Source: Phytobacter massiliensis JC163
GTDB taxonomy: Bacteria > Pseudomonadota > Gammaproteobacteria > Enterobacterales > Enterobacteriaceae
DNA length: 64,000 nucleotides
Reading direction: 5' to 3'
NCBI RefSeq assembly: GCF_000321045.1
Contig: NZ_HE578947.1
Span: forward strand, 178,439 to 242,438
Shown: piece after piece, positions 42,281-52,306 of the stretch
Layout: each line of letters starts with the position of its first letter
How positions within the stretch are numbered: the stretch's first letter is position 1
Translations under genes and position numbers: made by a program
Notes under the pieces: generated by a model
What the model was told of the DNA's origin: nothing
The model's database searches: none
Seen by the model: only the letters and a program-made list of their open reading frames with translations

Positions 42281-42966
42281 TGCAAAAGCTAAAGCAGCAG
42301 GTGTTCGAGGCCAATATGGACTTGCCGCGTCATGGGCTGGTGACCTTTACCTGGGGGAACGTGAGCGCCATCGATCGCGCGCGTGGCCTTGTAGTAATCA
42401 AGCCCAGCGGCGTCGCCTATGAAACCATGTCGGCGGAGGATATGGTCGTTGTCGATATAGATGGCAAGGTGGTGGAAGGGCGCTATCGTCCCTCATCCGA
42501 TACCGCGACGCATCTGGCGCTCTATCTGCGCTATCCGTCGCTTGGCGGCATTGTTCACACCCACTCAACGCATGCGACGGCCTGGGCTCAGGCGGGGCTG
42601 CCGATTCCGGCGCTCGGTACGACGCATGCTGACTACTTCTATGGCGACATTCCCTGTACCCGGGGGCTAAGCGCGGAAGAGGTGGCAGAGGCGTATGAGT
42701 CGAATACCGGCAAGGTGATCGTTGAAACGCTGGGCGATGTTGAACCGCTGCATACGCCGGGAGTAGTGGTGTATCAGCACGGCCCCTTCGCGTGGGGTAA
42801 GGATGCCGCCGATGCCGTACATAACGCCGTTGTCATGGAAGAGGTAGCGCGAATGGCGTGGATTGCGCGCGGGATTAATCCGCAGCTTAAGCCCATCGAC
42901 GGCTGGTTAATGGACAAACATTTCATGCGCAAGCATGGCCCCAACGCCTACTACGGGCAGAAGTAA
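42280..42966 (+). CDS. ulaF: L-ribulose-5-phosphate 4-epimerase UlaF
   Basis: A 228-residue class-II-aldolase-family epimerase producing D-xylulose-5-phosphate for the pentose phosphate pathway, the last step of the ula route. Zinc ligands are visible in [10 protein letters not shown], and the KPSGVAYE and GNVSAI substrate segments are present. It is the last gene of the ula operon. Confidence 0.96.
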   Translation: MQKLKQQVFEANMDLPRHGLVTFTWGNVSAIDRARGLVVIKPSGVAYETMSAEDMVVVDIDGKVVEGRYRPSSDTATHLALYLRYPSLGGIVHTHSTHATAWAQAGLPIPALGTTHADYFYGDIPCTRGLSAEEVAEAYESNTGKVIVETLGDVEPLHTPGVVVYQHGPFAWGKDAADAVHNAVVMEEVARMAWIARGINPQLKPIDGWLMDKHFMRKHGPNAYYGQK

Positions 42967-42974
42967 AGGATAGC

Positions 42975-43022
42975 GCCCCGGATAACCTCATCTTCGGGTG
43001 AACGTAACCGGTCGTCCGGGGC
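42975..43022 (+). terminator. inverted repeat after ulaF
   Basis: GCCCCGGA (42975-42982) pairs with TCCGGGGC (43015-43022) around a 32-base interior that holds a smaller hairpin, followed by CATTTTC. It is a plausible end of the ula transcript, weaker than a classic terminator. Confidence 0.4.
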
Positions 43023-43032
43023 CATTTTCAGG

Positions 43033-43060
43033 CAAAAAAAGCCCCCGCTTTGCGGGGGCG
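43033..43060 (-). terminator. terminator of yjfY
   Basis: On the minus strand a GCCCCC/GGGGGC hairpin with a short loop is followed by seven Ts (the A run at 43034-43040). It lies about 33 bases past the yjfY stop. Confidence 0.85.
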
Positions 43061-43092
43061 AAATTGTGATGGCAAGGGTAAACTGTCTGCGT

Positions 43093-43365
43093 CTAGCGAT
43101 AAATATCGGCACCGGCGGCAATAACACCGCGGCTGCCAGCCAGGCGGAACAGAGCAGAGTGGTAATATTTCTCTCCCCTGGCTTCTGCTTCTTCTTTTAG
43201 TGTGCGATCTGCTTCGCTGTCCGTGGCGAGTTTATGATTAATGTAAATAACGCCCAGGCTTCGCACATCATCCATATTTTGGGCTTGCTGACCGTCACTA
43301 TTGATGGCCGCTGCCGCGTTTGCGCTGATAAGCAGCGCCGTAAGTAATATTGCGATGTTTTTCAT
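43093..43365 (-). CDS. yjfY: YjfY, DUF1471 periplasmic protein
   Basis: A 90-residue DUF1471 protein with a signal peptide (about 1-20, ISANAAAA) and the core QNMDDVRSLGVIYINHKLATDSEADRTL, ending SAGADIYR-like (AAGADIYR). It is the third DUF1471 gene in the window, after yjfN and bsmA, in the E. coli position between ulaF and rpsF. The start at 43365 (MKNIAILL) is preferred over 43380. Its function is unknown, presumably envelope stress. Confidence 0.9.
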   Translation of the reverse strand: MKNIAILLTALLISANAAAAINSDGQQAQNMDDVRSLGVIYINHKLATDSEADRTLKEEAEARGEKYYHSALFRLAGSRGVIAAGADIYR

Positions 43366-43581
43366 AGTATTGCGCTCCAAAACTGCTTACACCGAGACCG
43401 TCAGAACATGCATCCTCCCGTCGTCTTGAGGTTTGTTTAAAGTCTACGCGTTTGCGGCAAAACCTATCGCGACCATTTCTGATGCAGTCGTTCAAAAAAT
43501 TGCCGTAACGCATGATGGTTAATTTTAATTCGCCGTTGTAGAGCAGCTTTGCGCTTAGTGCGAATTATTTACGCAATCAGC

Positions 43582-43610
43582 TTGAGTTTGGTGGGGTAGA
43601 TAAGTATTAT
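43582..43610 (+). promoter_or_regulatory. promoter of the rpsF operon
   Basis: TTGAGT (43582-43587) and TATTAT (43605-43610) are separated by 17 bases, a good sigma-70 arrangement. It lies about 100 bases before rpsF and would make a leader that includes the S6:S18-type motif. The GACGCG stretch after the -10 resembles the GC-rich discriminator of stringently controlled promoters. Confidence 0.7.
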
Positions 43611-43625
43611 GACGCGTCAATTTTT

Positions 43626-44105
<480 letters not shown>

Positions 44106-44110
44106 TCCTG

Positions 44111-44657
<547 letters not shown>

Positions 44658-44686
44658 TCGGTCACGGTCCATTAATACGACTTTGA

Positions 44687-45148
<462 letters not shown>

Positions 45149-45168
45149 TTCAGTTTCTGACGTTGCGT

Positions 45169-45201
45169 AAAAACGCCGGCCCTGTGCCGGCGTTTTGCTT
45201 T
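45169..45201 (+). terminator. rho-independent terminator after rplI
   Basis: AAAACGCCGGC (45170-45180) pairs with GCCGGCGTTTT (45186-45196) with a 5-base loop, then GCTTTT. It closes the ribosomal operon. Confidence 0.92.
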
Positions 45202-45299
45202 TCTGCGTGCGCCTTCCCGCTTCCCGGTTTTCTTCATAGCTATTCCTTATCCTTTCCGCGATAATCCAAAATAAAACGTTATTTTGAAATGGTGCAAGC

Positions 45300-46238
45300 A
45301 TGGAAAATGTCTGCCAGCCGCCGCTTTTTGCCCGCAAGCATGCGGCCTATGCGGGTGCGGCGCTATGTTGTCTGCTGTGGGGAAGCGCCTATCCGGCGAT
45401 CAAGAGCGGCTATGAAATTTTCCAGATTGCCGCGGACGATATCCCCTCAAAGATCGTCTTCGCCGGTTATCGTTTTATCTTCGCCGGATTGCTGCTGCTG
45501 ATGCTTGCCGCCGCCCAGCGCAGGCCGCTGACTATTCTGGCGCCTCGCCAGTACGGGCAGCTTGTGCTTCTGGGGCTGACGCAAACCTCGCTGCAATACA
45601 CCTTCTTTTATATCGGCCTTGCTTTCACTACCGGCGTAAAAGGCTCGATCATTAATGCCACCGGCACCTTCTTTAGCGTGCTGCTGGCGCACTTTATCTA
45701 CCACAACGATAAGCTGAGCTATAACAAAACCCTCGGCTGCGTGCTGGGCTTTGCCGGCGTGATGGTGGTTAACCTCAGCAACGGCCTGCTGGATTTCAGC
45801 TTTAGCCTGATGGGGGACGGGTTTGTGATGCTGGCGGCGCTGATTCTGTCGGCGTCTACGCTCTACGGTAAACGCCTCTCCCAGACTATCGATCCGATGG
45901 TCATGACGGGCTACCAATTGGCATTTGGCGGGGTGGCGCTAACGGTGGGCGGCTATATTTTTGGCGGTTCGCTGGCGGTACACGGCATCGCCTCGGTCGC
46001 TATTCTGGGCTACCTGACGCTGCTCTCCTCTATCGCCTTCGCGCTGTGGAGCGTACTGCTCAAGTACAACCGCGTAAGCATGATTGCGCCGTTCAACTTC
46101 CTGATCCCGGTCTCAGGCGTGCTGTTGTCGGCTATGTTCCTGGGGGAAAATATTCTCGAATGGAAATATGCGGTTGCGCTGGTGCTGGTCTGCTCCGGCA
46201 TCTGGTGGGTGAATAAAGTCGGCAGGAAAGCCGCATAA
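45300..46238 (+). CDS. EamA/DMT-superfamily transporter
   Basis: A 312-residue inner-membrane protein with ten predicted membrane helices in two EamA repeats (about 17-150 and 165-305). Features include CCLLWGSAYPAIKSG in helix 1 and the C-terminal FNFLIPVSGVLLSAMFLGE typical of the family. Relatives export amino acids or metabolites. E. coli carries unrelated genes between rplI and ytfB, so this is a lineage-specific gene. Substrate is unknown. Confidence 0.9.
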   Translation: MENVCQPPLFARKHAAYAGAALCCLLWGSAYPAIKSGYEIFQIAADDIPSKIVFAGYRFIFAGLLLLMLAAAQRRPLTILAPRQYGQLVLLGLTQTSLQYTFFYIGLAFTTGVKGSIINATGTFFSVLLAHFIYHNDKLSYNKTLGCVLGFAGVMVVNLSNGLLDFSFSLMGDGFVMLAALILSASTLYGKRLSQTIDPMVMTGYQLAFGGVALTVGGYIFGGSLAVHGIASVAILGYLTLLSSIAFALWSVLLKYNRVSMIAPFNFLIPVSGVLLSAMFLGENILEWKYAVALVLVCSGIWWVNKVGRKAA

Positions 46239-46245
46239 GATAAGC

Positions 46246-46269
46246 GTTACCCCGGCGCGCCGGGGTAAC
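46246..46269. repeat. perfect 24-base palindrome between convergent genes
   Basis: GTTACCCCGGCG is followed directly by its exact complement, 8 bases after the transporter stop and just before the end of ytfB. It can act as a bidirectional terminator, although no T tract follows on either side. Confidence 0.75.
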
Positions 46270-46272
46270 TCA

Positions 46273-46923
46273 TTAGCGAGCGCGAATAAAGCTGCCATCC
46301 TGTTGCCGGGTGAACAGCACCTGGCCATCTGCGCCTTCAATGGTCAGTCCGGTGACCACGCCGCTGGCGTTCTGACGGATTTTTACCATCTGCCCGCTTT
46401 GCAAACTGCTTAACGGCTTGCCAGCCCCTTCCACTTTCGCCATCGCGTAGACGTCGGTTGGCGGCAGGTTATGGTCGCGGAAAAGCTGCGCCAGCGTTTT
46501 CCCCTGTTCGATACGATAGCTGCGCCACTGCTGTTCAATGCCGCCCGCGGCAGGTGCAGATACGGGCGCCTGTGCCTCGTCCTGCACCTCATCCTGCGGC
46601 TGCTCCTGCACCGGCTCCGGCTCAAGAGGGGCCGTCTGCTGCGGTTCGTTAAGCGCGGGCGCGGTCTGTTGATTTTGTACCGGGAACGCCTGCCCGGAAG
46701 AGGACGGCTGTGACTGGGACTGCAAATCCAGCTGCGCTTCGCGGCTGGTTGAGGAGACAGGCTGCTCGTCGTTCGCAGGCAGCAGAAAGCCGATAATCAT
46801 CAGCAGGGCGGCGATGATGATTCCCCGACGATGCATGAGCGGCAGCGGGTCCATAATGCGAAAGTTATCCGGGGCGTGCCAGATTTTCGCCAGGGTAGGT
46901 TTCAGTTCAAAGCGCCCGGGCAT
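46273..46923 (-). CDS. ytfB: YtfB (OapA-like) cell-division-associated protein
   Basis: A 216-residue OapA-family protein. An N-terminal cytoplasmic segment (MPGRFELKPTL, typical of OapA N-terminal domain) is followed by one membrane helix (about 35-52), a Gln/Pro/Glu-rich linker and a C-terminal LysM-like/OapA domain (from about 135) ending in GSFIRAR. E. coli YtfB associates with the division septum and binds glycans. The start at 46923 matches E. coli; 46947 is rejected. Confidence 0.92.
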   Translation of the reverse strand: MPGRFELKPTLAKIWHAPDNFRIMDPLPLMHRRGIIIAALLMIIGFLLPANDEQPVSSTSREAQLDLQSQSQPSSSGQAFPVQNQQTAPALNEPQQTAPLEPEPVQEQPQDEVQDEAQAPVSAPAAGGIEQQWRSYRIEQGKTLAQLFRDHNLPPTDVYAMAKVEGAGKPLSSLQSGQMVKIRQNASGVVTGLTIEGADGQVLFTRQQDGSFIRAR

Positions 46924-47189
46924 GGCTTTCCTCCTGCTCCGCGTCATTTTTTATCCTGTCTGGTTGAGTATATACGCTAAATAATGGGCGTTACATGTCG
47001 CGTGAAGATGGCGAACAGTCTGCTGGTCGGCGTAATGCTTTGTTTCACTGCACGATATTGAGAAATATCTTACCGGGTCTATTCTTTCCGTTTCTCTGCG
47101 ATTTGTCATCTTTCCCGCGACAAAGTTTACCCGCCGCGGCACGACTGTTATGCTGCGCGCTACTTTAAAAAGCGATGAAAGGAAAAGCC

Positions 47190-47810
47190 ATGACAACCCC
47201 AACGTTTGACACCATCGAAGCGCAGGCCAGCTACGGCATTGGTTTGCAGGTCGGTCAGCAGCTTAGTGACTCCGGTCTGCAGGGGCTGTTGCCGGAAGCG
47301 CTGGTCGCAGGTATCGCGGACGCGCTGGCAGGCAAACAGCCTGCGGTGCCGGTGGATGTGGTGCATCGCGCGCTGCGTGAAATCCATGAACGTGCTGATG
47401 CGGTGCGTCGTGCTCGTTTTGAAGAGATGGCGGCGGAAGGGGTGAAATACCTTGATGAGAACCGCGAGCGCGAAGGGGTAAACAGCACCGAGTCTGGTTT
47501 ACAGTTCCGTGTTATCACCCAGGGCGAAGGCGCGATCCCGGCACGCACCGATCGCGTGCGTGTGCACTACACCGGTAAGCTGATTGACGGCACCGTGTTT
47601 GACAGCTCCGTTGCCCGCGGCGAACCGGCGGAATTCCCGGTGAACGGCGTTATCGCAGGCTGGATCGAGGCGCTGACCCTGATGCCGGTAGGCTCTAAAT
47701 GGGAACTGACCATTCCGCATAACCTGGCCTATGGCGAGCGTGGCGCGGGTGCCTCTATCCCGCCGTTCAGCACCCTGGTTTTTGAAGTGGAACTGCTGGA
47801 AATCCTGTAA
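47190..47810 (+). CDS. fklB: FKBP-type peptidyl-prolyl isomerase FklB (FKBP22)
   Basis: A 206-residue homodimeric FKBP. The N-terminal helical domain (about 1-90) mediates dimerisation, and the C-terminal FKBP domain shows [38 protein letters not shown] and [24 protein letters not shown]. The start at 47190 gives the E. coli length. It is divergent from ytfB. Confidence 0.97.
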   Translation: MTTPTFDTIEAQASYGIGLQVGQQLSDSGLQGLLPEALVAGIADALAGKQPAVPVDVVHRALREIHERADAVRRARFEEMAAEGVKYLDENREREGVNSTESGLQFRVITQGEGAIPARTDRVRVHYTGKLIDGTVFDSSVARGEPAEFPVNGVIAGWIEALTLMPVGSKWELTIPHNLAYGERGAGASIPPFSTLVFEVELLEIL

Positions 47811-47818
47811 TGTTCCAT

Positions 47819-47850
47819 CGCTTCCTCTCCTCCTGCGATGAGAGGAAGCG
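47819..47850 (+). terminator. hairpin after fklB
   Basis: CGCTTCCTCTC (47819-47829) pairs perfectly with GAGAGGAAGCG (47840-47850) around a 10-base loop. The tail (cgctttctgc) has only a short T run. It is a likely terminator or mRNA-end hairpin. Confidence 0.65.
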
Positions 47851-48106
47851 CGCTTTCTGCGCGAATCATTCATAAATGATATAAATACCGATATATTATC
47901 TTGCACCTGCGCTTAGCTGGTGTATTTTTGTGAGCTATATCGCGTCGTCTGAGTGATATGCTACTCACTTTAAACAAATATTTAACATCACATTTAATTC
48001 AGAGTATTCATCCCGCCGATTCTTACCTAATATCGTTGCGTCCCCGAGAGGACGATTGATGCACATAAAGGCCAGAAGAGCCCAACAACACAGACAGGAA
48101 ATAAAC

Positions 48107-49516
48107 ATGGTAGATCAGGTTAAAGTTGTCGCCGGTGAAGAGGCGTCGACTGAACAATCGCTACGGCGAAATCTCACAAACCGGCATATTCAGCTTATCG
48201 CTATCGGCGGCGCAATCGGGACCGGGCTATTTATGGGCTCGGGGAAAACCATCAGTCTGGCGGGGCCGTCGATCATTTTTGTTTATATGATCATCGGCTT
48301 TATGCTCTTTTTCGTTATGCGTGCGATGGGCGAGCTGCTGCTGTCGAACCTGGAGTATAAGTCGTTCAGCGATTTTGCCGCCGATCTGCTTGGCCCCTGG
48401 GCGGGCTATTTCACCGGCTGGACCTACTGGTTCTGCTGGGTGGTAACGGGTATGGCGGACGTGGTGGCGATCACCGCTTACGCCCAGTTCTGGTTCCCTG
48501 GTCTTTCCGACTGGATCGTGGCCCTGGCCGTAGTGGTGCTGCTGCTGAGCCTGAACCTCGCCACGGTAAAAATGTTTGGCGAAATGGAGTTCTGGTTCGC
48601 CATGATCAAGATTGTCGCCATCGTGGCGCTGATCGTGGTCGGGCTGGTGATGGTACTGATGCATTTCAAATCGCCGACCGGGGTGGAAGCCTCCTTCGCG
48701 CACTTGTGGAATGACGGCGGCTGGTTCCCGAAAGGCATCAGCGGTTTCTTTGCCGGTTTCCAGATAGCGGTCTTCGCCTTTGTGGGCATAGAGCTGGTGG
48801 GCACCACCGCCGCAGAGACTAAAGATCCCGAGAAGTCGCTGCCGCGTGCGATTAACTCTATTCCGATTCGTATCATCATGTTCTACGTGTTTGCGCTGAT
48901 AGTGATTATGTCGGTCACGCCGTGGAGTTCGGTGGTGCCGGATAAGAGCCCGTTTGTGGAACTGTTTGTGCTGGTGGGGCTGCCCGCTGCGGCAAGCATT
49001 ATTAACTTTGTGGTGCTGACCTCCGCCGCCTCTTCCGCTAACAGCGGCGTCTTCTCCACCAGCCGCATGCTGTTTGGCCTGGCGCAGGATAAGGTCGCGC
49101 CGAAGGCGTTTGGTAAGCTCTCAAAACGCGCCGTACCGGCAAAAGGGCTGACCTTCTCCTGCATCTGTCTGTTGGGCGGGGTAGTGATCCTGTATGTGAA
49201 TCCAAGCGCGATTGCCGCGTTCACCATGATCACGACCGTCTCAGCGATCCTGTTTATGTTCGTCTGGACAATTATTCTCTGCTCGTATCTGGCCTATCGT
49301 AAAAACCGTCCGCAGCTGCACGCCGCATCCACCTATAAGATGCCGCTTGGCAAGCTGATGTGCTGGGTTTGCATGGTGTTCTTTGTCTTCGTGCTGGCGC
49401 TGCTGACGCTGGAAGCGGACACGCGGCAGGCGCTGATGGTGACCCCGCTGTGGTTTATCGTGCTGGGTCTGGGCTGGCTGGTCGTTGGGAAAAAACGTCT
49501 GGCGGACAAACGCTAA
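48107..49516 (+). CDS. cycA: D-serine/D-alanine/glycine:H+ symporter CycA
   Basis: A 469-residue APC-superfamily (AAT family) transporter with twelve predicted membrane helices. The family motif IQLIAIGGAIGTGLFMGSGKTISLAGPSI is in helix 1, and FVGIELVGTTAAETKDPEKSLPRAI follows helix 6. It imports glycine, D-alanine, D-serine and D-cycloserine. The start MVDQVKVV is chosen by homology over 48056. The roughly 300-base upstream gap contains a long AT-rich leader; in E. coli this mRNA is repressed by the GcvB small RNA. Confidence 0.97.
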   Translation: MVDQVKVVAGEEASTEQSLRRNLTNRHIQLIAIGGAIGTGLFMGSGKTISLAGPSIIFVYMIIGFMLFFVMRAMGELLLSNLEYKSFSDFAADLLGPWAGYFTGWTYWFCWVVTGMADVVAITAYAQFWFPGLSDWIVALAVVVLLLSLNLATVKMFGEMEFWFAMIKIVAIVALIVVGLVMVLMHFKSPTGVEASFAHLWNDGGWFPKGISGFFAGFQIAVFAFVGIELVGTTAAETKDPEKSLPRAINSIPIRIIMFYVFALIVIMSVTPWSSVVPDKSPFVELFVLVGLPAAASIINFVVLTSAASSANSGVFSTSRMLFGLAQDKVAPKAFGKLSKRAVPAKGLTFSCICLLGGVVILYVNPSAIAAFTMITTVSAILFMFVWTIILCSYLAYRKNRPQLHAASTYKMPLGKLMCWVCMVFFVFVLALLTLEADTRQALMVTPLWFIVLGLGWLVVGKKRLADKR

Positions 49517-49527
49517 TTTGCAGCCAT

Positions 49528-49551
49528 AAAAAAGAGCCGCGCAGGCGGCTC
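49528..49551 (-). terminator. terminator of ytfE
   Basis: On the minus strand GAGCCGC/GCGGCTC with a 4-base loop is followed by six Ts. It lies about 42 bases past the ytfE stop, beyond the oppositely oriented cycA terminator. Confidence 0.85.
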
Positions 49552-49571
49552 AGAAGACTTCCATGAATCAG

Positions 49572-49594
49572 GGCGCTCTCAGGCGCCTTTTTTT
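49572..49594 (+). terminator. terminator of cycA
   Basis: GGCGC (49572-49576) pairs with GCGCC (49583-49587) around TCTCAG and is followed by seven Ts. It overlaps the last codon of the convergent ytfE. Confidence 0.85.
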
Positions 49595-50255
49595 ATTCTC
49601 CAGCGAGGGCACGCGGGAACAGAACGTTATTTTCCAGGCTGATGTGTTCCATCAGATCGTCGATTAATTCATTAATGCCGTTGTACATCGCTTTCCAGGT
49701 GGTGCACGCTTCCGGCGGCGGCGTGACATTATTGGTGATGTGCTTAATCACCTCCAGCAGTTCACCCGCTTCGTCATGCTCGCTTTCCATCACGCTAATT
49801 GGCCCATTCGCCTGGCTGCCCATGCCCTGTTTGATAAGCGGGAACAGAATGCGCTCCTCTTTCAGCATATGGCTGGAGAGCTCCTCATGCAGCATAGAGA
49901 GATATTTGGTCAGCCCCTTCGGCACGTTCGGTTTGTCGGCGTGAACGCGCTCCACTTTGGTCGCTTGCAGAATAAGCTCCGGCAGCTGTTCGCGGTGGCG
50001 GTCATGATAACGCACGATAATATGATCGATGATTTCGCTCAGCGCGGTTGTGCGCCACTCCTTCTCTACTGGCTGTTCGGCCAGCGTCGCCAGCTCTGCT
50101 TCTATGGCGTCGATATTCAGCTCCTTGCGTGCCGCTGCACGCTCCAGCGTCTGTTTGCCGCCACAGCAGTAGTCCATATCGTATTTGCGAAACAGGGCGG
50201 AAGCGCGAGGAATAGAGAGCGCCAGTTCGCCCAGCGGTTGGTCACGGAAAGCCAT
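49593..50255 (-). CDS. ytfE: iron-sulfur cluster repair protein YtfE (RIC)
   Basis: A 220-residue di-iron protein that helps repair iron-sulfur clusters damaged by nitric oxide or peroxide. The N-terminal ScdA-like domain carries the Cys pair at residues 30-31 (YCCGG). The hemerythrin-like C-terminal domain has His and Glu ligands in [24 protein letters not shown] and ESEHDEAGE. It is expected to be repressed by NsrR; an operator lies just upstream. Confidence 0.97.
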   Translation of the reverse strand: MAFRDQPLGELALSIPRASALFRKYDMDYCCGGKQTLERAAARKELNIDAIEAELATLAEQPVEKEWRTTALSEIIDHIIVRYHDRHREQLPELILQATKVERVHADKPNVPKGLTKYLSMLHEELSSHMLKEERILFPLIKQGMGSQANGPISVMESEHDEAGELLEVIKHITNNVTPPPEACTTWKAMYNGINELIDDLMEHISLENNVLFPRALAGE

Positions 50256-50279
50256 AACGATTACCTCATCTGAATTTAT

Positions 50280-50302
50280 AACATGTATTTTAAATGCATC
50301 TT
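50280..50302 (-). promoter_or_regulatory. NsrR operator upstream of ytfE
   Basis: A 23-base imperfect palindrome (AACATGTATTT, then TAAATGCATCTT) lies 24 bases upstream of the ytfE start. It matches the NsrR consensus of two AAGATGYATTT half-sites in inverted orientation, with differences only in one half. The regulator NsrR is encoded at 13777 in this window. Confidence 0.8.
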
Positions 50303-50355
50303 TAATTCGATGATATACCCCTTTCGGGGCGGGGTAAATCGTCCGTAGCCGACGC

Positions 50356-51327
50356 TTATGAGATAGCGTCGGAAATGGACTTTACGCGCGGCTTTTGCGG
50401 TTTGGCCCGTACCGCCATCACCACGCCGCACACCAGCAGGGCGATACCGCACAGCGTGAGCAAAGGCGGCATGCTCTGACGCAGTAAAAAGGTGTACAGC
50501 AGGCCCGCCAGCGTTTCAAAAACGATAAGCGGCCCGACAATCACCGTGGGCAACCGCTGGCTGGCAATATTCCAGCACAGCGCGCCCACCCACGAGCAGA
50601 GCACCGCAATAGCCAGCATCAGGCCGACAAACACGGCGGGACGCGGGCCGAAAGGCTGAGCGAAGTCGGGCTGCTGTACGTTAAGCCACAGGCAGGCCGC
50701 AACGTAGCCCAGCAAAGAAACCGGCAGCGTCACCAGCGCCTGGGCGGTCGCCCACATCATCGGGTTTTTATCAGGGTTTTCCCGCAGCCAGCGGGCATTA
50801 CGCAGGGCATACCACGCCCAGCAGACGACGGATATTAGCGCCAGCAGAATGCCTGAGCCGTAGCGCCACCAGGAAAAATCCACCAGCCCGCCGCGCAATT
50901 CCGCGATATTGACGCAACCGAGTCCTGCGGCGATGCACAGCAGCGCGAGGGCCAGGCTACGCCAGGCGAACTTGCCGTCGCGCTGGCTGTAGAGCAGGTT
51001 GGCGAAGACGGGAATCACCACCGGCAGGGTGCCGATTATCATCGTGGAGATGGGCGCGCCGGTGCGCTGAATAGCGCTGGCAAGGCAGACGTAGTAAATA
51101 AGGTTGCCCATCATGGTCAGCGCCAGGGCGGTCAGCCAGTCCGCGCGTTTAAGCTGGCGTAAACGCTGGCGGCCCAGCCAGGCCAGCGGCAGGGCGATTA
51201 TCCCCAGCGCCAGATAGCGCCCGGTAGACTGCAATACCGCCGGATAGTCCGGCACCAGCAGCGGCCCGACAAAAATTAACCCCCACATCATCCCCGCAAG
51301 CAGGGCATACAACACGCCGCTAACCAT
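50356..51327 (-). CDS. ytfF: YtfF, EamA/DMT-superfamily inner-membrane protein
   Basis: A 323-residue protein with about ten membrane helices and two EamA repeats, close to E. coli YtfF ([22 protein letters not shown] start, [23 protein letters not shown] in the middle). It probably exports a metabolite; the substrate is unknown. The start at 51327 is preferred over 51357. An AraC-type regulator gene lies 76 bases upstream in the same direction. Confidence 0.92.
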   Translation of the reverse strand: MVSGVLYALLAGMMWGLIFVGPLLVPDYPAVLQSTGRYLALGIIALPLAWLGRQRLRQLKRADWLTALALTMMGNLIYYVCLASAIQRTGAPISTMIIGTLPVVIPVFANLLYSQRDGKFAWRSLALALLCIAAGLGCVNIAELRGGLVDFSWWRYGSGILLALISVVCWAWYALRNARWLRENPDKNPMMWATAQALVTLPVSLLGYVAACLWLNVQQPDFAQPFGPRPAVFVGLMLAIAVLCSWVGALCWNIASQRLPTVIVGPLIVFETLAGLLYTFLLRQSMPPLLTLCGIALLVCGVVMAVRAKPQKPRVKSISDAIS

Positions 51328-51402
51328 TTCGTCGTTCCTGTTTACCGTTTGCGGCAAGAGTGTAGGGCAGAGGGCGGGCGGAATATTGTATGAGGTTGCG
51401 CA

Positions 51403-52248
51403 TTAACGCGGCGCCACCTGTTTCTGGTAGCGCACGGGGGTGATGCCATACCGGCGGGTAAAGGCGCGGGTCAGGTGGGACTGGTCGCTAAGACCGGTGG
51501 CGGCCGCGACATCGGCGGCGGCCATTCCCTGGGTAAGAAACGTTTTGGCGCGCCACAGCCGGATAGCCATCAGCATCTGATGCGGCGTGACGTGAAAATG
51601 GGCCTTAAACTGGCGCTGAAAATGGTACGGGCTGAGGGAGACCACCTGCGCCAGTTCGTCCAGGGTTAGCGGGCGCATGAAATTATCGTGCAGATAGTCG
51701 CGTACCCGTTCAAAGCGGTGCGCGCCTTCCGCGCGGGCGGGCGCATGGCGCGCCAGCGGGCGGAACGTGTCGATTAGATCCAGCAGCATCCCCTTTTGCG
51801 CCAGCGCATCGTCAGTGTGCCAGAGGCCGTGAATAAGCGTGCAAATTTGCCGTGTACGGCGGGGATCGTGGCGGGTGACGTCGTTAAACCACCAGTGGCG
51901 AATGCCGATGGCCTCTTCCAGCAGGGCGGGATCGAGATACACCATCCGGTAACGCCAGCCGTCAGCGGTCTCCGCTTCACCGGTGTGCAGCTCATCCGGG
52001 TTCATGGTGACGACAGAGTTCGCCGGGGCGATGTACTGCGCGCCGCGGTAGCGAAACCGCTCTGCGCCGGCTTCTATCGCGCCGATGCCAAAGGCTTCAT
52101 GGGTATGGGGTTCGAAGGCGTAGCGGGAGATATGCGCATGATAAAGCTCCACCCCCGGCAATGCGGGTAGATGGCGAAATCGCGCGCTGTCTCTTTCGTC
52201 TATGAACTGTTCCGGTACGCCTTCCACTGTTCTTCTCCGCCTGGTCAC
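51403..52248 (-). CDS. AraC-family transcriptional regulator
   Basis: A protein of up to 281 residues with an N-terminal AraC-type cupin sensor domain (HISRYAFEPHTHEAFGIGAIEAG) and two C-terminal helix-turn-helix motifs (LTLDELAQVVSLSPYHFQRQFK and AAADVAAATGLSDQSHLTRAFTRRYGITP). The GTG at 52248 is the longest start; a second GTG at 52227 has a better ribosome-binding site (GGCGGAG). E. coli has no such gene between ytfF and qorB. Its position upstream of ytfF suggests that it controls that exporter. Confidence 0.9.
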   Translation of the reverse strand: MTRRRRTVEGVPEQFIDERDSARFRHLPALPGVELYHAHISRYAFEPHTHEAFGIGAIEAGAERFRYRGAQYIAPANSVVTMNPDELHTGEAETADGWRYRMVYLDPALLEEAIGIRHWWFNDVTRHDPRRTRQICTLIHGLWHTDDALAQKGMLLDLIDTFRPLARHAPARAEGAHRFERVRDYLHDNFMRPLTLDELAQVVSLSPYHFQRQFKAHFHVTPHQMLMAIRLWRAKTFLTQGMAAADVAAATGLSDQSHLTRAFTRRYGITPVRYQKQVAPR

Positions 52249-52306
52249 ACCTTATTATTGAGGATGACCCGGCGGCATGCTACAAAAATTAACCAGTTTG
52301 TAACAG

